From Verrucomicrobiales bacterium (GTDB lineage Bacteria; Verrucomicrobiota; Verrucomicrobiia; Methylacidiphilales; JAAUTS01), in assembly GCA_031279715.1 (NCBI GenBank), contig JAITHY010000018.1:1-13182 (forward strand): a DNA stretch of 13,182 nt, written 5' to 3'. The notes beneath the pieces were generated by a model. The model made no database searches and had not been told where the DNA came from. It was given only the letters and a program-made list of their open reading frames with translations. Position numbers and translations under genes: made by a program. Numbering within the stretch: position 1 is the first letter of the stretch; each line of letters begins with the position of its first letter. This document shows positions 1 through 5,829 of this stretch, in pieces.

Positions 1-404
1 TCGCCTCCGCCTACTACGGCCCCTTCCGCGACGCCGTCGGCAGTCACCGTCAGCGCGTCCGTTATCTCGACAAACGCACCTATCAACTCAACCCCGCCAA
101 CACCCGCGAAGCCGTCCGCGACGCCTTGCTCGACGAGGCCGAGGGCGCCGACTCGCTGATGGTGAAACCCGCCGGCTTGTATCTGGACATCCTCGCCAAG
201 TTGCGTGAAAAAACCCCGCTGCCGCTGAGCGCCTACCAAGTCTCCGGCGAATACGCTCAAATCCACGCCGCCGCTGACCGTGGCTGGCTCGACCTCACCG
301 CCGCCCGTGACGAATCCCTGCTCGCCATCAAGCGCGCCGGCGCGGATTTCATCCTCACCTACTTCGCAAAGTCGTATGCGGAAAATTATCACGCCAGCCG
401 GTAA
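1..404 (+). CDS. hemB: Delta-aminolevulinic acid dehydratase (porphobilinogen synthase), C-terminal part
   Basis: This is the last 133 residues of HemB, cut by the left edge of the window; the first complete codon is at position 3 and the TAA stop is at 402-404. HemB condenses two 5-aminolevulinate molecules into porphobilinogen in tetrapyrrole (heme, cobalamin) synthesis in the cytoplasm. The visible part starts with the conserved SAYYGPFRDA stretch. It carries MVKPAGLYLDIL, whose lysine (codon 165-167) is the family's Schiff-base active-site lysine, then AYQVSGEYA, and ends with the family's usual ITYFA-like closing segment, here ILTYFA. The full protein is normally about 320-340 residues, so some 200 are missing upstream. 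It converges on rnpB, and its stop codon lies at the very end of the rnpB terminator. The assignment is secure from these motifs; regulation cannot be seen. Confidence 0.97.
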   Translation, partial: ASAYYGPFRDAVGSHRQRVRYLDKRTYQLNPANTREAVRDALLDEAEGADSLMVKPAGLYLDILAKLREKTPLPLSAYQVSGEYAQIHAAADRGWLDLTAARDESLLAIKRAGADFILTYFAKSYAENYHASR

Positions 405-433
405 AGAGAAAGGCGCCTGGTTTCCCAGGCGCC
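402..433 (-). terminator. Rho-independent terminator of rnpB
   Basis: A perfect 9-bp stem (412-420 with 425-433) closes a 4-nt loop. Read on the minus strand the loop is GAAA, a stable tetraloop, and the stem is followed at once by TTTCTCTTT. On the plus strand no T-run follows the stem, so it serves the minus-strand rnpB transcript rather than hemB. The T-tract end overlaps the hemB stop codon at 402-404. Confidence 0.8.
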
Positions 434-434
434 C

Positions 435-796
435 TTCATGGTCGGCGATAAGCCGGGTTCTGTGCCCCTCGCGGGGTGACGGTCATTTATCTTGCCTTGC
501 GGCAGCCTCGCGGCTGCGGTTTACCCGGAAGCGCCTCACGGCTGGCGGGCCGCCATTGCTTCCTGTTCAACCTTGCACCATCCGGGGTTTGTCGTGCCGC
601 GTCGGTTGCCCTTCGCGCGGTAGGCTCTTGCCCCACCGTTTCACCCTTGCCGTCCGCTGACGGCGGTTTGTTTTCTGTGACACTTTCCGTCACTGACCCT
701 TCACGATCAGCGCCCGATTTTCACAATCGGCGGATTGCCCTGCGGTGCCCGGACTTTCCTCTCGCTCGCGCGAGCGACCATCTGCCGGAAATCATG
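435..796 (-). ncRNA. rnpB: RNase P RNA (bacterial type)
   Basis: This is the catalytic RNA of ribonuclease P, which removes 5' leaders from pre-tRNAs. Read on the minus strand it shows the family's conserved blocks in order: GAGGAAAGTCCGGGC followed by GCAGGGCA (about 735-763), ACAAACCGCC (about 660-671), AAGGGTGAAACGGTGGGG with AAGAGCC and ACCGCG (about 617-650), and near the 3' end ACAGAACCCGGCTTAT (448-463). Helix P3 is a perfect TCGCTCG/CGAGCGA hairpin (763-778). P2 can form from ATGGTC near the 5' end and GACCGT near the 3' end. A CCCC-GCGA-GGGG hairpin just before the last block fits P19. P1 is short and I cannot fix it well: CGGC/GCCG plus a possible CATG/CATG extension. Both ends are therefore uncertain by about 10 nt. 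The roughly 360-nt length is normal. No protein gene should be called here. Confidence 0.93.
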
Positions 797-821
797 CTAC
801 CAATCCGAAGGTAAAACGCAA
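794..821 (-). promoter_or_regulatory. Candidate rnpB promoter
   Basis: On the minus strand TTGCGT (821-816) is followed after 16 nt by TAGCAT (799-794), preceded by TGG, which gives an extended -10 (TGn). Transcription would start near 787, which fits the start of helix P2 but would leave only a 4-bp P1. If P1 extends further upstream, as its CATG/CATG match suggests, this box would lie inside the RNA and the promoter would be elsewhere. Confidence 0.4.
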
Positions 822-842
822 CCCAATCCCACCCTTTGCCGC

Positions 843-871
843 TTGACGCCCCCGCACAGGGCCGCCAAAAT
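843..871 (+). promoter_or_regulatory. Candidate promoter of the namZ-like gene
   Basis: TTGACG (843-848) and CAAAAT (866-871) are separated by 17 nt. The predicted transcription start, about 7 nt downstream, leaves a leader of only about 7 nt before the ATG at 885. There is no Shine-Dalgarno sequence in front of that ATG, in keeping with a leaderless or very short-leader mRNA. Confidence 0.45.
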
Positions 872-884
872 TTTCCCATCATCC

Positions 885-2114
885 ATGATGAAAAAACTTC
901 TGCTTGTTCTCGGCGTGTTGTCACTGTCAGCGTGGGGGGACGCACGCGCCGTCGTGTTGCCCGGTATTGACACGTTGCGGGCGCGAAATTTCCCCGGCCT
1001 GGACGGAAAACGCGTCGCCTTGGTGACCAACCCTGCCAGTGTGGACGGGCGCGGCGTCCCCACGCTTGACATTTTGCGCGCTGCCAAACAGGTGAAACTC
1101 GTCGCGTTGTTTGGGCCGGAACACGGCGTGTCCGGCAACATCAAGGCGGGCGCCAACATCACGGACAGCATCGACGCGCACACGGGGCTGCCGGTCTACT
1201 CCCTCCACGGTGTGACGCGCAAGCCAACGCCGGAAATGTTGCGCGGCATCGACGTCATCGTCTACGACTTGCAAGACATCGGCGCGCGCAGCTACACATT
1301 CATCAGCACGCTGGGGCTGGTCATGCAAGCGGCGGCGGAGTCGGGCATCGAAGTTTACGTCCTTGACCGCCCCAACCCGCTTGGCGGCGCGCGCATCGAG
1401 GGCGGAAGCGTGCATCCCGATTACCACTCCTTCGTCAGCCAGTACGACATCCCCTACCTCTACGGCTTGACGCCCGCTGAGCTGGCGCTGTGGCTCAACG
1501 ACCGCTGGCTCGCGCGCCCGTGCAAACTCAAAGTTTTCAAAATGAACGGGTGGACACGCCGCATGGTGTGGACGGACACAGGTTTGAAATGGCTGCCCAC
1601 CTCGCCGAACATTCCCACACCGCAAGCCGCCGTCGGCTACGCGGCGACGGGTTTGCTGGGCGACATCGGCGTCTCCAACGGCGCGAATGTCACCCGCTAC
1701 CCGTTCCAAGTCATCGCCGCCGAGAACCTCGACGCAACCAGTCTGACGCGACGCTTCAACGCCCTGGGCTTGCGCGGCGTGGCGGCGGACCCGTTCGCGT
1801 TTTACCCCGCCGCCGGAAAATACACCCATGTCCGCTATACCGGTGTCCGCCTCGGCATCAACCCGCGCACGCAAACGAATTTGCTGTCGCTCAACTTCCG
1901 CATCCTCGACCTCCTCCGCCAAGTGCAGCCGACCAAAAACTACTTTGCCCGCGCTGACACTGAGCATGTCAAAATGTTCGACAAAATCAACGGCGGCACC
2001 GCCAACCGCCAGGCATGGCTGGCCGGCAAGAGCGGCGAGGCGATCGCGCTGTCGTGGCGGGCGAGGGAACTTTCCTGGGAGCGGGAGCGGAGACCGTATC
2101 TGCTTTATCAATAA
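885..2114 (+). CDS. namZ: Secreted exo-beta-N-acetylmuramidase, NamZ/DUF1343 family
   Basis: A 409-residue protein of the DUF1343 family, whose characterised member NamZ (GH171) removes N-acetylmuramic acid from the non-reducing end of peptidoglycan fragments; a role in muropeptide recycling is inferred from that. The start at 885 (or the adjacent ATG at 888) gives a clean signal peptide: KK, a hydrophobic stretch LLLVLGVLSLSAW, and an ARA-like cleavage site near residue 22. The frame is open upstream, but that part lies in rnpB and is not protein. Family motifs are LVTNPASVD (about 47-55), LFGPEHGVSG (about 75-84, with the conserved Glu-His pair), VYDLQDIGARSYTFI (about 126-140), DRPNPLGG (about 161-168) and GLTPAELA (about 194-201). 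Length is typical. It is transcribed divergently from rnpB, and its last 7 nt overlap the end of ybeY on the other strand. The family call is firm; the exact substrate is inferred. Confidence 0.9.
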   Translation: MMKKLLLVLGVLSLSAWGDARAVVLPGIDTLRARNFPGLDGKRVALVTNPASVDGRGVPTLDILRAAKQVKLVALFGPEHGVSGNIKAGANITDSIDAHTGLPVYSLHGVTRKPTPEMLRGIDVIVYDLQDIGARSYTFISTLGLVMQAAAESGIEVYVLDRPNPLGGARIEGGSVHPDYHSFVSQYDIPYLYGLTPAELALWLNDRWLARPCKLKVFKMNGWTRRMVWTDTGLKWLPTSPNIPTPQAAVGYAATGLLGDIGVSNGANVTRYPFQVIAAENLDATSLTRRFNALGLRGVAADPFAFYPAAGKYTHVRYTGVRLGINPRTQTNLLSLNFRILDLLRQVQPTKNYFARADTEHVKMFDKINGGTANRQAWLAGKSGEAIALSWRARELSWERERRPYLLYQ

Positions 2115-2563
2115 GGAACCGGCAGCACCTTGTTTCTGATTTGCGTTTGCTTGCGGCGCATGGCGTGGAAATCTTTTTCAGTGTGGTCGTCGTAACCGCA
2201 GAGGTGCAGGAGTCCGTGGATGATGTAGGTCAAAACTTCCGCTGACAGTGACAAACCCTCGACATGCCGCTGACGGTCAGCCACGGCGGGGCAGATGATG
2301 AGTTCACCGTCAGCGAAGGTGATGACATCAGTCGGCGTCGGGTCGTTGAGAAATTCGGCGTGAACACGAGCGCTCTCGGCCTCGCTGACCATGACCACGT
2401 TCACTTCGCGCAGGCGCGGCGGCAATTTTTTTTCCAGCGCGCTGACGGCGAGTTCAGTCTGCCGTTTCAGCCGGCGGAGGGGCAGTTTTCGCCGCTGACG
2501 GTTGCAAAGGCGCACCGCCGGATTTTTCCTTTTTGTTTTTGCTTGGGTATTCGGTGCGCGCAT
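2108..2563 (-). CDS. ybeY: Endoribonuclease / rRNA maturation factor YbeY
   Basis: A 151-residue YbeY protein, a metal-dependent RNase involved in 16S rRNA 3'-end maturation and ribosome quality control. The family signature HGLLHLCGYDDH is at 116-127: His116 and His120 fit the first two metal ligands. The third position reads DDH, one residue longer than the GYDH of E. coli, so the third ligand is Asp125, Asp126 or His127. PTDVITF (77-83) is also conserved. The gene overlaps the end of the HD gene by 110 nt in another frame. The ATG at 2563 has no Shine-Dalgarno site. A GTG at 2515, just before the family-like RLCNRQR segment and preceded by AGGA, would give 135 residues and is a real alternative; it still overlaps. 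It is the last gene of the phoH operon. Its end overlaps the namZ stop by 7 nt. Confidence 0.93.
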   Translation of the reverse strand: MRAPNTQAKTKRKNPAVRLCNRQRRKLPLRRLKRQTELAVSALEKKLPPRLREVNVVMVSEAESARVHAEFLNDPTPTDVITFADGELIICPAVADRQRHVEGLSLSAEVLTYIIHGLLHLCGYDDHTEKDFHAMRRKQTQIRNKVLPVPY

Positions 2564-4073
2564 GAAGCATGTTTTTCAGGGTAAAGATGAAGCGGTTGGT
2601 GATGGCGGAGATTTCGTTGAAGGTGAGGCGGGATTCGTCGAGCTGCCCGTCCTGGATGCGCCCCTTGATGATTTCGCGCACCAGCCCCTCAATCCGCTGG
2701 GCGACGGGATTTTTCAATGAGCGCGAGGCGCTCTCGACAGCGTCAGCGAGGGAGACGATGGCGGCCTCCTTGCTTTGCGGGAGAGGGCCTGGATAGCGAA
2801 AGGAGTTGGGATCAACCGCGGGGATGTCCTCCTCGCGAAGTTTCATGATTTTAATTCCGGCGCGGGCGTCCTGCTGTTGTTGCAAGGCGCGTTTGTAAAA
2901 ATAATAGACCAGCGAGGTGCCGTGATGTTCCTTGATGGTGTCGATGACGGGCTGGCGCAAGCCGTGTTTGATGGCGAGGTCGATGCCGTCCTTGACATGG
3001 TTGATGATAATCAGCGCGCTCATGGAGGGCGTGAGTTGGGCGTGAGGGTCCTGGCCGGCGACGAAGTTTTCGTTAAAGTATTGCGGTTTGTCGAGTTTGC
3101 CAATGTCGTGAAAGCAGGCGCAAACGCGGCATTGCGTGGAGTTCGCGCCGACAGCTTCAGCGGCGGACTCGGCGAGGTTGGCGACGTTGAGGCTGTGATG
3201 GTACGTGCCAGGCGCTTCCTCGGCGAGGCGCTTCAACAGCGGATGGTTCAGGTCGGAGAGTTCAAGCCATGAAATATCGGTGATGCGGTCAAAGAGCCAT
3301 TCAAACACCGGCAAAATGGCCAGCACGACGAAGGAGGTGATGACCCCCAGAGCGATGGCGAGAATGCCTTGCACGAGGAGAAACCGGGTTTTGTCGTGAA
3401 GGCTGCCGTCATCTCCCCAGTCAAGCAAGCCACCGAGCAGCAGCGCGCACGCCAAGCCGACGAGGCTGATTTTCACACCCGCCATGAGAATGTCCGAGCG
3501 GCGGCGGATGCGCTGGCTGAGTTGCGCGGCGGTTAAGCCGGTGAGCAAGCTGCTGAGGAACACCCCTGGCGCGGCGTCGATGAACAGCATCCCCGACACC
3601 GACAAAATGAACGCGGTGATAAACCCCGCTGATGGTGAACTGAGGATGGTGATGAGCATCGGCGCAAACGCGGACGGGAGCAGCAACATGGGGATTTGCT
3701 CGCCACTGATTTTGATGTCGTTGGTGTACAGGAAAATGTATTTGTTGATGAACAAATTGATAATCAGGCACAGCACCGTCAGCAACAACAGTTGGTTGCT
3801 CCTCCAGACATCCCTCGCCGCCAGCGGCAGCAGGAACAGGAACAGCGTCAGCAACAGAACCGACAACACGAACGTCTCATACCCCGCCGCCTCGCTCGCC
3901 CACAAGCCGATGCGCATCAAAATCACAAACAGCGCCGCCAGCAGCCCCCACCGCGCCACGCGGCTTTGCTCAAAAACATCGTGCCACGCGGTGTCCTTGT
4001 CCTGCCGGCGGGTTTTGCCGCTGGACAGTCCCTTGCGCTCAAGCGACTTGCGTTTCAGCCATTGCGAAATCAT
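2454..4073 (-). CDS. 7TM-HD phosphodiesterase, PgpH/YqfF-like, lacking the usual ectodomain
   Basis: A 539-residue inner-membrane protein with a cytoplasmic HD phosphodiesterase domain. The related PgpH hydrolyses cyclic di-AMP. Residues 1-40 are basic and charged. About seven to eight hydrophobic segments follow (roughly 42-60, 67-86, 94-113, 128-146, 150-180, 195-217, 231-262). The HD domain covers about 280-460: HH at 292-293, the FHDIGK motif with His322-Asp323, His359, HH at 383-384, and Asp444 in SLADAVES. The tail from about 507 is rich in Lys, Pro and Ala and looks disordered. PgpH proteins usually have a large extracellular domain between the first and second membrane helices; here the two are only about seven residues apart, so that sensor part is absent. 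The order phoH-HD-ybeY matches the Bacillus phoH-yqfF-ybeY cluster and supports the family call. c-di-AMP as substrate is inferred. Confidence 0.9.
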   Translation of the reverse strand: MISQWLKRKSLERKGLSSGKTRRQDKDTAWHDVFEQSRVARWGLLAALFVILMRIGLWASEAAGYETFVLSVLLLTLFLFLLPLAARDVWRSNQLLLLTVLCLIINLFINKYIFLYTNDIKISGEQIPMLLLPSAFAPMLITILSSPSAGFITAFILSVSGMLFIDAAPGVFLSSLLTGLTAAQLSQRIRRRSDILMAGVKISLVGLACALLLGGLLDWGDDGSLHDKTRFLLVQGILAIALGVITSFVVLAILPVFEWLFDRITDISWLELSDLNHPLLKRLAEEAPGTYHHSLNVANLAESAAEAVGANSTQCRVCACFHDIGKLDKPQYFNENFVAGQDPHAQLTPSMSALIIINHVKDGIDLAIKHGLRQPVIDTIKEHHGTSLVYYFYKRALQQQQDARAGIKIMKLREEDIPAVDPNSFRYPGPLPQSKEAAIVSLADAVESASRSLKNPVAQRIEGLVREIIKGRIQDGQLDESRLTFNEISAITNRFIFTLKNMLHARTEYPSKNKKEKSGGAPLQPSAAKTAPPPAETAD

Positions 4074-5042
4074 TTACTCCTCCTGCTTCTCACCGCGATG
4101 CCTCTTGTAGGCCGCGACGATTTTGCCGACCAATTCATGCCGGATGACATCATGCTCGCCAAACCGGTAAAAGGCAATCCCTTCCACACCCGCCAGCGCC
4201 GCCGCCGCCTCAACCAAGCCTGATTTACGATGCCGCGGCAGGTCGATTTGCGTCGGGTCTCCCGTCACCACGCAACGCGAGCCCGCGCCCAGCCGCGTCA
4301 GAAACATCAGCATCTGCTCGGCCGTCGTGTTTTGCGCCTCGTCCAAAATCACAAACGAATTCGTCAGTGTCCGCCCGCGCATGTACGCCAGCGGCGCGAT
4401 TTCGATAATGCCCTTCTCCATATGCCACGCCACATCGTCAGCGCCAAGCAATTCATGCAACGCGTCATACAGCGGGCGCAAATACGGAAAAATTTTTTCA
4501 TTCAAATCCCCCGGCAAAAACCCCAGCTCCTCGCCCGCCTCCACCGCCGGCCGTGTCAAAATAATACGGTGAATGTCAGTGTGCCGCAACGCCGCCACCG
4601 CCAGCGCCACGGCGAGAAACGTCTTCCCCGTCCCGGCCGGACCGATGCCGAAACACAAATCATGCCCGCGAATGGCCTCCAGATATTCCTTTTGCGCAAA
4701 TGTCCTGGGGTGCAGCACCGCCCTCTGCCCCGGCAAGTCCACGCGCGACGCCCACAACTTCTCCAACTCCGCCCCCCGCCCCGCGGCGACAGCGCTGAGG
4801 GTGAGCAAAAACTCATGCGCCCGAATATTCACTCCAAGCCTAACCGCGCCCTGCAACCGCTCGAACAACTCCACCGTCAGCGCCACCGCATTCACCGCCC
4901 CTTCCACCCTCAACCATCCGTCCCGCGTCGTGACGCTGACTTTGAGCCGTTTCTCCACCGTTTCCAACAGCGTGGTGTTCCCGGCGTACAAGCCGGACAA
5001 CACCCGCGCGTTTTCAAAATTAAGCACCTTGGAGTGGGACAT
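4074..5042 (-). CDS. phoH: PhoH family ATPase (PhoH/PhoL)
   Basis: A 322-residue cytoplasmic P-loop ATPase of the PhoH family, which commonly neighbours ybeY and is linked to RNA metabolism and ribosome maturation. Numbered from the ATG at 5042, an N-terminal region ending in the usual LEGAVN-like segment is followed by HPRTFAQKEYLEAI (about 111-124). Then come Walker A GPAGTGKT (134-141), RPAVEAGEELGFLPGD (164-179), Walker B FVILDEAQN (230-238) and the sensor-like VVTGDPTQIDLP. The frame is open 7 codons further to a TTG at 5063. I prefer the ATG because MSHSKVLNFENARVL looks like the family's N-terminus and a weak promoter-like pair ends 8 nt before it. There is no Shine-Dalgarno site at either start. 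It is the first gene of the phoH-HD-ybeY operon and is divergent from the beta-helix gene. Confidence 0.95.
   Translation of the reverse strand: MSHSKVLNFENARVLSGLYAGNTTLLETVEKRLKVSVTTRDGWLRVEGAVNAVALTVELFERLQGAVRLGVNIRAHEFLLTLSAVAAGRGAELEKLWASRVDLPGQRAVLHPRTFAQKEYLEAIRGHDLCFGIGPAGTGKTFLAVALAVAALRHTDIHRIILTRPAVEAGEELGFLPGDLNEKIFPYLRPLYDALHELLGADDVAWHMEKGIIEIAPLAYMRGRTLTNSFVILDEAQNTTAEQMLMFLTRLGAGSRCVVTGDPTQIDLPRHRKSGLVEAAAALAGVEGIAFYRFGEHDVIRHELVGKIVAAYKRHRGEKQEE
4079..4084 (-). promoter_or_regulatory. Ribosome binding site of the HD gene, inside the end of phoH
   Basis: A perfect AGGAGG lies 5 nt before the ATG at 4073, inside the last codons of phoH (Gln-Glu-Glu-stop). The phoH TAA (4076-4074) directly abuts the ATG. 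Translation of the HD gene is therefore probably coupled to phoH. Confidence 0.8.
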
Positions 5043-5129
5043 GGCGTAATAAGCTATCGTCAATCCCGCTGATTGTCAGTTTGAAAAATTACGCTGACAC
5101 TCCGCCGCTTTTCCCCTACGCTGACGGTC
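5043..5129. promoter_or_regulatory. Divergent phoH / beta-helix intergenic region with clustered CGCTGAC words
   Basis: These 87 nt must hold both divergent promoters. They contain CGCTGA-TTG-TCAG (5068-5079), CGCTGACAC (about 5092-5100) and CGCTGACGGTCATG ending on the start codon at 5130. Weak promoter-like pairs can be drawn. For phoH: CTGACA (5079-5074), 17 nt, TAGCTT (5056-5051). For the beta-helix gene: CTGACA (5094-5099), 17 nt, TACGCT (5117-5122). In both, the -35-like hexamer is part of the repeated word and the start site would fall at or next to the ATG. The -10 matches are poor (3 of 6). Confidence 0.35.
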
Positions 5130-5780
5130 ATGTTCAAAGCCGCTGATTATCTGGATTTCACGCAGACGGAACACGCGGCGCTGTTTGAGGGTGCCGAATA
5201 TGTCTGGGACGCGCTGAAACAAATTTCCACGTACCTGAAATTCCGCCTGAAACCCGCCATCCTGGGCCGGCTGACCGGCAAACCATTTGTCAGCGACCAA
5301 GTATTTATCGGCGAGGGGACGGTCATTGATCCGGGCGCGTGCCTCCTCGGCCCCGCGTGGATTGGGAAAAACTGCCACATCCGCCATGGCGCTTACGTGC
5401 GGGAAAACGTCATCGTTGGCGACGATTGCGTGCTGGGGAACAGTTGCGAGTTCAAGAACAGCGTGTTGTTCAATGGCGCGCAGGTGCCGCATTTTTCCTA
5501 TGTCGGCGATTCCATCCTCGGCCACCGCTCCCACCTCGGCGCGGGCGTGATTTTGTCAAACCTGCGGCTCGACCGGCGGGAAATCGTCATCTCACATGAC
5601 GGTCAGCGGGTGGGCACAGGCTTGCGAAAATTCGGCGCCATCGTCGGCGACCAGGCGGAAGTCGGTTGCAACGCCGTCCTGAATCCCGGCAGCATTCTGG
5701 GCCGAAAATCGCTGGTGTTTCCGACGGTCTCCTGGCACGGCGTGCTGAAAGCGGGCGGGAAAGCCCTGAGAGTTCGTTAA
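5130..5780 (+). CDS. GlmU-like left-handed beta-helix acyltransferase
   Basis: A 216-residue protein made mostly of hexapeptide repeats (about 54-205), for example IGEGTVIDPGACLLGPAWIG, VIVGDDCVLG and AIVGDQAEVG. This is the left-handed beta-helix fold of the GlmU C-terminal domain and related sugar N-acyltransferases. VPHFSYVGDSILG (119-131) aligns with the GlmU segment that holds the catalytic histidine, so His121 is the likely catalytic base. The nucleotidyltransferase domain of full GlmU is absent; the first 50 residues are a short helical lead-in. A role in UDP-GlcNAc or another nucleotide-sugar acylation for the envelope is inferred; it could also be a regulatory or degenerate homologue. 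The ATG at 5130 overlaps a CGCTGACGGTCATG word, with no Shine-Dalgarno site. It is divergent from phoH and 49 nt upstream of the CNNM gene. Confidence 0.82.
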   Translation: MFKAADYLDFTQTEHAALFEGAEYVWDALKQISTYLKFRLKPAILGRLTGKPFVSDQVFIGEGTVIDPGACLLGPAWIGKNCHIRHGAYVRENVIVGDDCVLGNSCEFKNSVLFNGAQVPHFSYVGDSILGHRSHLGAGVILSNLRLDRREIVISHDGQRVGTGLRKFGAIVGDQAEVGCNAVLNPGSILGRKSLVFPTVSWHGVLKAGGKALRVR

Positions 5781-5806
5781 AATTCTAAAATTGCCACCCG
5801 CTGATG

Positions 5807-5821
5807 TTCAGCTAGGCTGAA
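5807..5821. repeat. Small inverted repeat before the CNNM gene
   Basis: TTCAGC and GCTGAA are perfect inverted copies around the 3-nt loop TAG, in the 49-nt gap between the beta-helix and CNNM genes, 8 nt before the ATG at 5830. No T-run follows in either direction, so it is not a usual terminator. It could be an operator or part of the CNNM promoter: TTGCCA 5791-5796, 16 nt, TAGGCT 5813-5818 is a weak candidate. It contains the GCTGA word in both orientations. Confidence 0.45.
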
Positions 5822-5829
5822 TAACCCCT

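Noticed and set aside
487..814. Several short open frames inside the rnpB region
   Set aside because: They lie on the RNase P RNA, whose conserved blocks explain the sequence.
927..2111. Long open frame (394 codons) on the minus strand opposite namZ
   Set aside because: Shadow of a high-GC gene: Arg/Val/Ala/Asp-rich, no family motif, and namZ itself is clear.
2454..2563. HD protein and YbeY as one gene broken by a frameshift
   Set aside because: Both proteins have family-typical ends of their own (HD tail after the domain, YbeY opening motif), and the same gene order with separate genes is known in other bacteria.
5043..5063. TTG at 5063 as the phoH start
   Set aside because: It adds seven residues without family support, and no ribosome binding site is at suitable spacing; the ATG at 5042 fits the family's N-terminus better.
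4230..5072. Plus-strand open frame (280 codons) opposite phoH
   Set aside because: Arg/Gln/His-rich composition typical of an antisense shadow; phoH has intact Walker motifs.
5807..5829. Inverted repeat after the beta-helix gene as a terminator
   Set aside because: The stem is only 6 bp and no T-run follows on either strand.
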